Shown here in pieces: positions 1 through 11,075 of a DNA stretch of 64,000 nt (position 1 is its first letter; each line of letters opens with the position of its first letter). The translations under genes were made by a program, and so were the position numbers. This DNA comes from Campanula takesimana (Eukaryota > Streptophyta > Magnoliopsida > Asterales > Campanulaceae). The notes below the pieces were generated by a model. It was not told where the DNA came from and searched no databases. It worked only from the letters and a program-made list of their open reading frames with translations. The stretch is from contig JAOWBW010000182.1 in assembly GCA_026119855.1 (NCBI GenBank), positions 598,297-662,296 on the forward strand, given 5' to 3'.

Positions 1-3000
1 GTCCAATTAATGTGAAATTTTGAGTCAAGTCTCATCATCAAATAAAAAGTCATTCTTGTCCTCATACACTCTTCCAAGTTGTTCAATCTAATTCTTGGCA
101 AAATGATGAAAAGATGTCTAAACGAGTTTTGGAATGAAGGCCATCACTTGAACGCCTAGGGGCTAAACATTGTGACGAAGGCAACATCATCAACGACGAA
201 GACAAAGCCAAGACATCAAAGGTGAAGCAACAACCATGGAGAAAAATCAAGCAATGTTTCAAAGGGGGGATTAAAAAAAAAAAAAAAATGCTCGCTAGGT
301 TGAACTCTTCAAATCAACCTAGGCAAAAGTTAGAGCACAAAAAAAAAAAAAAAAAAAAAACCCCTCAATCAAAGAAGTTCACATCAAGATCAACATCATT
401 CCATCCACCAAAGGAGGACGAAGCTACACGACGAAGCAACAATTCCATCCCGAAGAATGGAGAATTCACAAGAACTACGGTGACCTGAGCCTCTACACTG
501 GAGGAACGTAGGCAACCTGCGGGTCCGGTCTCATGCAAGAAAGAATAAATGTTTAGCCCTAGCGCGTTATGGTGATCGGCCTTCATCTCGAACTTGTCAA
601 GACATCTTTGTACGATTCATTTGCCAATGAATTAATCACCAAAAAGATTGAACAACTTTCTTAGATTTGGAATCATTTCGCGTTCCTTGTCGAGTCTAAG
701 GACTTATATTCTTTCTGCATACTCCCAATTTCTTGCAATCAAATTGGGGCTTTTCTTCTCTTCTCTCTTAATGACTTACTTGCCTTCATGAGTCATTCAA
801 AAAACGGTCAAATACATGAAGTCAATACTAGGGACACTTCCCTAATCAAGTCAATGTCACTCACCTTTAGTGACAAGAGGTCTTCACCGCAAAATCACAT
901 GTCTCTCATCCTCAGCTAGAGTCAATGCACACTTCCTCATTAATCGAGTCAAAAATGAAGACGCAAAAGAGATGCCCGCTAGATTGAAAACCTGAAAGGG
1001 CGGTCTAGGCAAAAAACAGGGTGCGTCATAAAAAAAAAATGAGAGAGTGAGAGAGAGAAGGGAAAGAGAAATGGAGATCTCCAGCCTCTAAAGAAGACAA
1101 CTGCACGAGCTCTACATTGGATCTCCTCAGCAAGTCAATTCCCTACCGAGTCAACTTTGGGATTGCAAAAGGTTCGACAAGATATGGCACCATCAAAGGT
1201 TGTCTTGGGTTATTGGTATCATTCTCCAGCAGTGTGCATTTTTGGGTTCATGAAAAGAAGGCCCGTGGTAGCCAAGACCCATCCTAGAACGAGCCCATCA
1301 TAAAAGGGCACGAGGTTGCACAAATAATCCCTAGCTAGTCAATTGGCTTGGGCAGCAAATAGCAACAACATGTGTCTCAGTTTTCAAAGCTTCTTCAAGT
1401 ATGTGCTTCTAAAGTACGCCGAAAGACTCCTGAGAAAGGGAGTAGCTCTTGCCATGTCCTCTCATGTTTTTTCCTCGCACGAGGACGAGTCACTCTTGCT
1501 TTGCTCAGCAAATGGTGACGCCCTATGGGCTATGTGACTCAAGAACAAGGGCTTCTTTTGCTTCATTTAACAATCAATACGCCCTAGGGACTATGAAAGA
1601 TGTGTGAGACTATCCTCAAGGTCTCTCAAAAGGGATGTCAAAAAACCCTCTTGTCACGTGTGCCCGTGCTCGTTCCCCCAATCAAGGATGGACCTTTCTC
1701 GCAATCAATGATGGCACTCTAGGGGCTACGGTCAAGTCTTAAAGGCTCCCTCGGCAAAGAGCAATTAACTCCCCAGCAGTATCCCCAGCCAAGTCATGTG
1801 CAACATTGGAAGCTTCCTCAATTCGGCACCGAAGGTCTCAACGGGCTTCGCAATCTACAATCTTTTGGCCTACGGCATTACAATAATTCAAGCAAAGGGC
1901 AATATTGGGGCTTCGCAACCGACAGTCTTTTGGGGACAACAATGCTCAAGCAATGCAATGTGGAGTAGTCTTATGGCTCCATGAAAGAGATCAAGCTTCA
2001 AAGGTCTCTCAACACTTCAAGTCAAAGGCCTCTTGGTTTTAAATGAAGACTCCGATGTTATGAATGAAGTTGATGATTTTTGTTAGAACTTTCAACGAGA
2101 TCATGAAGAAAGTCTTAGAGAAAAGGAAAAAGATTCAATATGCTAAACTCTAATCAAAACAGGGTTATAGCGGGAAATGCCACGGCCAATCCCAATGTTT
2201 CTACAATTCAGCACCCCCTGTAGCGACCCCAAAACCCGTTTCTATTTATTTTATATTTTTGGGGATTTTTATTTGACTTATATATGCATTTTATGTGTTG
2301 CATCATATTTTATGATTTGCATATCATACTTGATTATTTGTGTTATTTACTTAGTTAGTAATAATAATGATTAAATGAGTTAAATGGTTAAGTTGAATCT
2401 TTAGGGTCCTTGTTGAAATTATAAGTTTAGGGTTAAAGTGTTAACTTGGAAAGTTGGGTGATCAAAATGCAAAAATGGGTTGAGATATTTAAGGAAACCT
2501 TCTTTCTCTCTTTTCCTTCACTGTGTATTTCTTTTCTTCTGCAACCTTCTACGTATCAGTTAGGGTTAGGAGAAAAAGGTAAGTTCAACCCATTTCGATT
2601 TAATTCTTTTTATTTACTTACCCACTTTAAAAACTAATTATATAAAAATGATCAGGGCGTCGAGTAGGTCATTTCTAGCCGAACCAAACTTATTTCAGCG
2701 ATACTTTTTCCGGAACTAAGTAAGTTACTAATTCCCCTTTAAATGTTAAAATAGTCATATATGCTATATGTGATACTTCTACTTGTTAATTTTGTGTTTT
2801 GGGTAATATTTGCTATACTTGTAATTTTGGGACAAAGGGAGTAGATGGAAATTTGTTTGGTTGAGTTTGGAAATGGCTTAGAAACTTATATTGGAATCTT
2901 AATGAAGTATCAATGTTGTGTACTAAGTTGTGTATTAAGTTGTGCAGTATATGTGTTATTTGTGGGTCGGAAGGAGTAAAATTTGAACTAAGGAAGAATC

Positions 3001-5890
3001 TGGGATTTGGCCCAAAATAGGAGGAGGCGCGCGCACCCTATATAAGGAAGCGCACGCATCCATTGTTACCAACCTAGGCAAAAATTGACTGGAGAAGGGA
3101 GGCGTGCGCATCCTTTTGGGTGAGGCGCGCGCACCCTTAAGTGAACAAAAAATAGTGAGGTTCTGGTCCTTGGAAGCGCGCGCACCCTATGGGGTGAGGC
3201 GTGCACACCCCCCCTATTTTCAAGGTTTGATAGTTTGTGTTATATGGGGTATAAGAGGACAAGTGTTATTGTGATCCTTGGGGTGGCTTATGACTTAAAC
3301 ATAAATGTGTATGACTTTTATGTCGTTGATGAAAAAGATTGGGTTGTAACTAAATGTCCTTATTATGGACTCTTTATGAGAAATCTTTCGTGTGCATCTT
3401 GTGATGTTTTTGGCTTAATTCCTTCTTGGATTAAATGCCCCGGGTTTTGTTTAGCAAGTATTCATTACTGTGCTTTCATGAAAGTCCAGCTGGTCTTGTT
3501 GTGGAGTCAGCCAATGGAAGAATTATAGTGGTACAGGTATGTCCACTATAAGGTTTTCCATTGGAGCTTGTGAGTCAGGCGGTGGGAGAATTATAGTGGC
3601 ACGTAAGCCAAGTTCACTATAAGGTGTCCACTGTGCCTTCTAGTTTCCCCAGTCCAGATTGGCCTTGGATGGGATGAATTGCTCCCTTTGGTGAGTATTT
3701 GGGTTATGACTTTGTGTCATATTTCCCTCTCTGGTTACTTGGTTCTATTGGTTATGGTTTGGTTTTCGAGATCCCGACGGCTTCAGCTATTTATGCTGCT
3801 CAGATGGTTTTCTCTGATGGGTTTCTCAGATGGTATTCTCATCGGTTATGGTTATTGGGTAAACCTTGGCTTGGTATCCACCGGAGTGTGGGCTATGTGA
3901 CCAATGTGATATATGAGTTGATGTTATGTGCTATATGTTATATGATTACTATTGATATAGTTTCTTTATGATCATCATATCAGCATGTAACGTAGTTGCA
4001 TTTTAGTAGCTTACTGAGATTTATTCTCACCCTTATTTGTTTACTGTTTTAGATAAAGGCGGGTCCAGGGGATAGGACACTTGGCACGGGAGGACGTTCG
4101 CTTGGTAAGAGATGGGACTTGTTTTGTGAAGGTTACATTATATAAATGTAAACCCTTTGGGTAGAGTACCCGTACTTCTTATGGTTACATCTATTTTGGT
4201 AAAAGTTGATGTATGTACATTTGTTTAAAAGTTTGTAAGCCTTCGGGCTAAGTACTTTCGCTGTGAAAGTGTTTGTAAAAGTTTGTTTCAAGTTAAGTGA
4301 AGTCTTTGAACTTCAAGTGTGTTTTTGTTCCACTTTCTAAAAGTATATTTCGAAAAATTTTCTAAAGAGTTTTATAATGTCCTCCACTCGTGTCCCGAGC
4401 GTGGGGCCAAGTAGGACCACGGGTACGGGGCGCGACACCCCCTTCTCCAAGATCAAAAGCACAAGGTGCAGCTCAGATAAAGTTGGGCCACAGCACTAGT
4501 TGCATCCGAAGATCCGTCATTAGTTCAACTCAAGAAGAGTCAAGCAAGCATACTCATTTGGGACTTTATCACACCAAGACCTTATCCTCCGCGACCTCGA
4601 CGGCACCGCAAGACATTACTGCATCCTTTGACATAAGCCCTCTGCCATTTGGGTATCAACCACAATGAGGCCATTCATCTCCCCAGTAAGAGCAAGAAGG
4701 GGATCTCTATCAAGAATTCTACCCGACGGTACATCCGCTCTCAATGCCGAGCCAATCACAAGATAATTTGGGGCTTTACATTCCACCGTCTTGAAGCTCA
4801 CAAACAAAAAGTCCATGACATTTGGGGCTTAGCAATTTCTCGAAGCTTGGCATCCATAATCTTCTCTTGGGGCTTGCTCACGCCAACAATAAAGGGCGAT
4901 TTACTCGAATGGGCCAAGAACTGATTATCTTGGGGCTATGCAACCCACTCAAAGTTTGGCATCAAAGGCGTTCTAGGGACTTCACAATCAGCAACCCCTT
5001 GGTATCTCGGCATCAAAAGCCTTTTGAAGCCCCATAACCGACAAATCTCTTGGGGCTAGACATCAATCTTCGTTGGGCACACCGGCGACAACAGAATTCA
5101 AGCGAGGCAATCCGGACTTCGACTGAACATGACTTGATCTTGGGTTGGCTTCACAAGCACACAATGGTTAAAATGGTTCACCCACGGGCTAAAAAAAAAA
5201 AAAAAAAAAAATCTTTTTTCCTCACATGTGTGCATATTCTTTCCTTTCTAATCTAAAAAAAAAAAAAAACTTTTTTCTTTTTCTCCTTCTATGTGCAAAA
5301 ATAGGTGCTTTACTTTGCTTTGCTCCATAGCTTCTTCCCCAGAGTTCTCCATCATCCTTGAACTACGCTGGTCTGATTCTCTTAAAGGGATACGTAGGCA
5401 GCCTTTCGGCACGACCAACCCATCATCCAGAGTACCATCTCGCCAACCCAACATCAAGGGAATTCACTCATCAACATCTAAAGAATGGACATTCTCCATC
5501 AAAGCATCCTCCGCGGACATCAGGAATCCATCTCCACTCAAGCGGCAATGGTAAGTGAAGGTATGAATACATCCAATGCTTTTCTCAAAATCACACCGCA
5601 CACAAGATCACTCTCTACATTCTTACTTCTCTCTCATTGCAAGGGTGTTCCAAAATCTCATCACACCACGAGCACAATTTCTCTCTTCATTTCACACTTC
5701 ATGCATCTTCTTGCACTAGCACATATACCTGCAAAGCACATAACAGGTACCACCGCGAAGTCAAACAGCATCTGCAACTCGAGGCACTTCATCCCCAGCA
5801 GAAAATGGTCCACAGTCAAACATGCCCGCATCCCCGCAAAGTCAACTGCAACGCCAAACAGCACACGGCTTCAAAGCAGCAATTCGTCAA
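1..5890 (+). other. Non-coding internal region of the Tat/Ogre-like element
   Basis: About 3.7 kb of element interior (without the 2219-4437 insertion) carries no convincing coding sequence. It contains A homopolymers near 270-288, 341-360, 1030-1039, 5190-5210 and 5256-5270, and short GA-rich blocks. The small lysine-rich frames near 222-488 come from the A-tracts. The parallel region of the other copy is 55008-58744. Confidence 0.7.
2219..4437 (+). mobile_element. Solo LTR of a Ty3/gypsy element
   Basis: Begins TGTAGCGACCCC and ends GGGGCGCGACA, giving TG...CA termini, and is flanked by CCCCC on both sides (2214-2218 and 4438-4442). The empty site is seen in the sister copy near 57310, where CAGCACCCCC runs straight into TTCTCCAAG. 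No PBS, gag or second LTR is present, so it is a solo LTR of 2219 bp. The ending GGCGCGACA and the phrase AAAGTCCAGCTGGT resemble the LTRs at 11076-19729, so a related gypsy lineage is likely. A TATA-like CTATATAAGG lies at about 3038. GCGCGCGCAC modules repeat at 3025-3215. Confidence 0.9.
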
Positions 5891-6478
5891 AGGTTCACTA
5901 ACGGCCTCGAAGGTTCACTAACAGCCTCATCAACAGATTTCACTAACGGATTCGTCAACAAAGGTTCACTAACGGCCTCGAAGGTTCACTAACGGCCTCA
6001 TCAACGGATTTCACTAACGGATTCGACAACAAAGGTTCACTAACGGCCTCATCAACGGATTTCACTAACGGATTCGTCAACAAAGGTTCACTAACGGCCT
6101 CGAAGGTTCACTAACGGCCTCATCAACGGATTTCACTAACGGATTCGTCAACAAAGGTTCACTAACGGCCTCGAAGGTTCACTAACGGCCTCATCAACGG
6201 ATTTCACTAACGGATTCGTCAACAAAGGTTCACTAACGGCCTCGAAGGTTCACTAACGGCCTCATCAACGGATTTCACTAACGGATTCGTCAACAAAGGT
6301 TCACTAACGGCCTCGAAGGTTCACTAACGGCCTCCTCAAAGGTTCACTAACGGCCTCATTCAAGGGTTCACCAACGACCTCCTCAAAGGTTCACTAACGG
6401 CCTCCTCAAAGGTTCACTAACGGCCTCATTCGAAGGTTCACTAACGGCCTCATTCAAGGGTTCACTAACGGCCTCACT
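5891..6478 (+). repeat. Tandem repeat array in the 3' untranslated region
   Basis: The core GGTTCACTAACGGCCTC recurs throughout. The higher-order unit is about 71 bp: two cores followed by a segment with TTTCACTAACGGATTCGTC. From about 6310 on, a shorter unit of about 23 bp takes over, with spacers CTCAAA or ATTCAAG. The array sits immediately upstream of the PPT and 3' LTR. Confidence 0.92.
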
Positions 6479-6689
6479 TAACGGATTCAGCCGGCAGGTT
6501 TACCAACGGATCATGCCACCCCCTCTACCAACAAAAGACGCTCATACAGGGAGCGTACCCCTATCTCTAGCAATTTCAAATTACTGCTTTCATCGAGGCT
6601 TTCCTTTCTTTTCTTTCTTTTTCTTTGTCGATGTCCTCGGCGGGTGTTTTACTTTCGTCGACGCGTTTTGCTTTGCAATCCACGTCGCC

Positions 6690-6698
6690 GAGGGGCTC
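6690..6698 (+). other. Polypurine tract of the 3' LTR
   Basis: GAGGGGCTC directly abuts the LTR start TGTAGAC at 6699. The same string abuts the LTR at 59050. It overlaps one arm of a short inverted repeat (CCTCGGCG at about 6636, CGCCGAGG at about 6687). Confidence 0.65.
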
Positions 6699-7949
6699 TG
6701 TAGACACCCCGCCTTGGACCTCTCACCCCGATTGCATACAAAGTATTTTTATTTAACTTATTTTTGTTGATTTCTGTTAGTTCGGTTAAGTTCCTAACTG
6801 ATTCCGTTAGTTTTGGACTAAACTGCATAACAGAGTTAACTTTTAGGGTCATTCTGTCATTTTGTCCTTTCCTGCCGCGGGCGCTTCCGGAACTGTTAAC
6901 GGGCTGCGCGCGCGTCTCGCCCCAAAAGCGGGACTCACGCGCTTCCCATTTTGGCAGTAACGGATTGCACTTTATTTCCCTCCATTTTCTTATTTGCAAC
7001 ATCTCTTTCTTGATCAAAAAAGACTTCTTTTCTCATCCACATTCATCACCCCTAGTTTTATAACCTCCAATCCCATTATTCTAGCCATCTCTTTAAAACA
7101 AAATAATTCATTTTTATTTTATTTGATTTTCTTTTATTTCTTTCATTTATTATTTTATTTATCTTATTTTCTATTGGTCAATTCCATCTCACATGGATTG
7201 ACCAATTTCCCTCCAACCTTTCCCTCTCTTTTTTACCTATAAAAACCATCATCTTCTACCTTAGAAAGAGACTCTTTTTACACTCTTTGGACCAACTTCA
7301 TCTTCCCTACAAGAACTATACACAAGTTCTCTCAACACATTTTCCCTACAAACAAACACTACACAAAGTGTTGCACAACCATTTCTCTACAAACAACACC
7401 ATCTTCAAGTCAAAGTCTAAGGTCCTCTTTTCTAAAGGTACTTTTATTCTTCTTCTCTTTTATTCTAGTCTTACTAGTATGCAATCCCCATCAATTGGGA
7501 CATGACCAAATGACCACTTTACTACATTAAAGTTGGTTAAGGTTATCTCCCTACATCTTAATCTCTACTTTAATTTCCTATACATTTCTTAATGTAATTG
7601 TTTAGCATAAATTTATAAACAAAACAATTCTCTTTTCTTCCCCTTTTTCTTTACATTATAATTGTTAGCACTGTTAATAAATTGAAGGACATTTAGCATT
7701 AGAACACCAATAGTAGCAAGACCCGCATAAGCGGGCGGAGTGGGTGTTTAAGTACTTCCCACTCCGTCACCTAACCCCCGAACCCTTCTCTCCCGAATCT
7801 CTGGTTTTGTACATAAATTAGGCTATTTCTAGGTTTTTCTTATGTTCCTTTAAAAACATAGGTGGCGACTCTAAACAATCTAAAGCAAGTTAGACATCCT
7901 AGGATAATTCACCGCTCTAGCCAAGTTGTGGTTTCCCGGGGTATCTACA
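6699..7949 (+). repeat. 3' LTR of the Tat/Ogre-like element
   Basis: Starts TGTAGACACCCCGCC and ends GGGGTATCTACA, like the LTRs at 51726 and 59050. Length is 1251 bp, against about 1128 bp in the complete copy. A TATA box, CTATAAAAAC, is at 7237-7246. The LTR-family signature ACCTAACCCCCGAACCC lies near 7770. GCGCGCG motifs occur at about 6906. Confidence 0.93.
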
Positions 7950-9032
7950 CTAACCACAATCAAGGACCTATTAAATATTTTAGACATAGTCTCCATAAAT
8001 CAAACTTAAATCCAAATTCCAATTTCCATTAATTTGTATCAAATAAACCAACACAAATTAAAACACATACACATCACACGTATACTTGTATTAAACATTC
8101 TATAATCAACTTCCTCTTTCATCCGGAATTTCAAATTCTCACGTCTATCATTCTTTTCAGTTCATGTTTGTTACTCTTAGGTAATTTCTTCAAGAAACTA
8201 AATTCTCCACTTGATCTTAAGATCTTCTGAATCATAATGATCTATTTCTGATTAGCTTCACGCTCTCAATCAACCCTTAAATCATCAACACCCATAAGTT
8301 TTATTTTTCCATTATCCCAATAATATTTGGAATCAACTCCACACACACGTAGTATATCCTTAAAATATATATATCGGTCCCAAGGGTTTCCTAATATTAT
8401 AACAAGACCCAAATAAATATACATAACACTCTGAGAAGTCTATTAAGATCACGATATACCACAATGGTCCCTGTCATATATTATCTCCATGAGCATCCCA
8501 TGTAATCACACTACTGCCTGAACAAATAAGAGAATGAATAGGACTAACGATTATTGTCACCCAAGAATTCAATTATACTCACGAAAATTTACCGTTATCA
8601 ACTATTCGATCAAATATGATTCCACTACTACACTCACCTTCCTAATGTGATAAAACATAATACAGTCATAATCTTTGAATTTCTCAACCCACTTGTATTA
8701 ACTCATATTTATCTTTTCTAAGAAAATATATCCATCAACTATTGATAGTCTAATAACATAACATTTCGAACTTGGTTCAAAAAATAAAAAAAAATAAAAT
8801 ATAATCTGCTAAGGCAATATCAATAAAATCACAATCAATCCCAAGTCATAGATAGTTCTATTTATCAAGCGTTAATCCTCGAAACATATACAAATACTTT
8901 ATCACCTTGAATCGTTACATACCTCAATCTCTATTTGGAAATACCACTACAGAAAATAAATTTATCATTTTTGCTATAATGATGAAACTTAACATATCCC
9001 CAAGTAAACATTAACACTGATCAAATCATTTA

Positions 9033-9218
9033 TCAATTCACCACCAAAATCAAATTATACAATTTGGAAATATCATTCCTCAAATCTATCAATACCACTA
9101 GATCATTTATCCATCTAAATGACATAACCACGAATTCATGATGAGCATACCTAATATGAGAAATTATTTTCGATATATCCTCATTTTTGACCTTCAACCA
9201 ATAATAGCCACTTATCAA
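9033..9218 (-). pseudogene. Degenerate Ty3/gypsy reverse transcriptase fragment
   Basis: A 61-codon open stretch on the minus strand carries SGYYWLKVKNEDISK, then RYAHHEFVVMSF, then DLRNDIS and LILVVN. These align by eye with the Ty3/gypsy reverse transcriptase block that reads roughly SGYHQ...ED..K, RYGHYEF..MPFGL and the approach to the catalytic aspartates. Substitutions in conserved positions and stops on both sides show it is a relic. Downstream on the minus strand (8940-9030) the similarity continues weakly through stops. Confidence 0.7.
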
Positions 9219-10153
9219 TCAAACACCAACTAAACCACTGATCAACTTCAGAGATTGAATAATTCACCAATATAAAATAACAAGTACTAATTCGTCATAA
9301 TGACCTAGTTGAGCTCTCTGAAAACATCCAATTTAAAATGAATACTTACGATCATTTTAATTTACTAATTTCCCCAAAACTGTAAACAATTCAATCAAGC
9401 TTCCAAAACTACATAGGGACCGATCTGAAATATTTACAAACTCAGTGATCAAAATGAAATATCCGAACATACTCATCTTCAAGCTTTTCCCTAATCTCTG
9501 AAACACTTTTCTTTCATGAAGATTAATATAACTTCTCACAAGAGATGCATCCACTTATAATCCATTATGCTTCTAAGCAAAGTCACACATACCAGTATAG
9601 AAATACTCACCACCAATCGATGGCAAACAAGATATTCGTGACACATAGAAAGCTAGGCCACACCACTTAACTCATCAATATCCCGTATAGGTGACATAAC
9701 TAAATCACCTTATATACCAGTAGCAATCCCGTAGTCTCGTATTCGAGAATACACCTCCACATAAATCCAAGAATGAGGACAAACATGCGTATATAGCACG
9801 AAACATTGTCCACTTTACAAAATAGATATGCCTAAGTCTTCAAAGACTCGCACTCTCGATTCTAAAACCAACTAACCTCAATGGAACCAACATCATTAAC
9901 ACCAGTCCTATGCCTGACATACCACAAGAGAAGGAACACACGACGTCAATATCACACCCATAAACCAAACAAATTCTATCTTAACCTCATCCACTAATTC
10001 ATTGTGCTTCTACTGCACAAACTTTCCATAACCAATGAAGCTAATTGACTTCAAGAAAACTTAGTTTTCTAAATCGCTCAAAATCATAACACTCAAGTAT
10101 TGAAACTTATTCAATATCAGAGTTCTTATTCCCTTTCAAGATATAATCCCATA

Positions 10154-10166
10154 GCTCTGATACCAA
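10154..10166 (-). other. Primer-binding site, initiator-methionine tRNA type (minus-strand element)
   Basis: The plus strand reads GCTCTGATACCAA, so the minus strand reads TTGGTATCAGAGC one base after the LTR end at 10168. This is the usual complement of the 3' end of initiator tRNA-Met. It fixes orientation and identifies the LTR to its right as a 5' LTR. Confidence 0.85.
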
Positions 10167-10167
10167 A

Positions 10168-11075
10168 TGTCACGCCCCGAAAAATACTACTTTCCATATA
10201 TATAAAAAATATACATCTTGAAAATGCTAAATACCGAACCAGGCGCGCGAACTCTACTATAAAACCAACATTACTACCATAAACATGTCGATGACAAAAC
10301 CGACTACAACTCAACGAGATTATAACTCGGAGACTATTTACAAGTGCGAAAGCAAGAATAACCAATAACATATATAACCATATGACAACCGTACTTACAT
10401 AACACTATACGACCACGGCCTCACAACAAGAGTACACAAAGGCTCCATAGAGCAACTACCCCAAAGGAGTATAACCTGCTTAGAACAGTCCCACAACATC
10501 ATCTCTCACAGCTTACTACGTCTAGCTTTCCTGTGAACTAGTAAGGAAAACAAATGGAAAGCGAACGGGGTGAGATAAATCTCAGTAAGTTACTAATGCA
10601 GCTACATGGCATGTTATCATACGTATAAACCGAAACTGAATCATATAACAACAAATGAGAGGCTCCCTATCGCCAACCATCCCATACCGGTTGGAAATAA
10701 TGACCAGCTCATCATGCAGCACATAAAGCTGAAATAAACACGTTACAAAGGATACTAAGACAAGGTTTCCCCGAAAAGGATATAACAAACTGAACCATAT
10801 CAACCAGGCTGCATCGAAGAGCAGCATCAACAAGCAGCATCGAAGAGCTGAAGTAGGGGTTCCGGAACCAAACAATAGCCACAATAATAACAACAGGGGG
10901 AAAATGACACAAATCATAACCCAAACGGTGACTAAACTCACACAAAGGAGAGCTAGCCCAAACCTAATCCGTGGCCCAAAGAAGGGGTAAAAGAAAAGGA
11001 ACCAGTGGGAACATTATAATGAACTTGACTCGGGTGCCATTATAATCTCCTACCACTGCCTGACTCAACTAAATA
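10168..11075 (-). repeat. 5' LTR of the minus-strand gypsy element, left segment
   Basis: On the minus strand this ends in GGGGCGTGACA next to the PBS. It shares the block ATCTCAGTAAGTTACTAATGC (10582, reverse-complemented) with the LTRs at 11076 and 16865, so the families are related. It is cut at 11075 by the nested element; the other part is 19730-21306. Together the LTR is about 2.48 kb. Confidence 0.85.

Larger units (their letters stand above)
1..7949 (+). mobile_element. 3' part of a Tat/Ogre-like non-autonomous LTR retrotransposon (5' end outside window)
   Basis: The sequence runs parallel to the complete element at 51726-60176: base 1 corresponds to about 55123 there, just downstream of that copy's gag ORF. 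Shared blocks recur in the same order, including A-tracts, the GGGGCTTCGCAATC and ACGTAGGCAGCC phrases, the pre-PPT stem and the 3' LTR. The interior has no open frame that looks like protease, reverse transcriptase or integrase. It is interrupted by a solo LTR at 2219-4437. The base run after the LTR is CTAAC, one half of a possible target duplication whose partner lies outside the window. The gag of this copy, if present, is also outside. Confidence 0.85.
7950..10167 (-). mobile_element. Decayed internal region of a minus-strand Ty3/gypsy element
   Basis: The interior lies left of a minus-strand PBS and 5' LTR (10168 onward). Only a degenerate reverse transcriptase stretch is recognisable, at 9033-9218; the rest is AT-rich with many stops on both strands. 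The region is shorter than a full gag-pol, and the other LTR is not in the window. Its left edge is the 3' LTR end at 7949, so the Tat/Ogre-like element probably inserted into it. Confidence 0.6.

Noticed and set aside
222..488. Lysine-rich 88-codon frame
   Set aside because: It is driven by two A homopolymers; the sister copy at 55352 has a different length and sequence after the A-runs.
5891..6478. CRISPR-like regular repeat pattern
   Set aside because: Units are directly tandem with no unique spacers, and the array lies in the 3' untranslated part of a plant retrotransposon.
9357..9554. Weak integrase-like string (NISDR...SLIELFTVLGKL) on the minus strand
   Set aside because: It would precede reverse transcriptase on that strand, the wrong order for gypsy, and the match is a few residues only.
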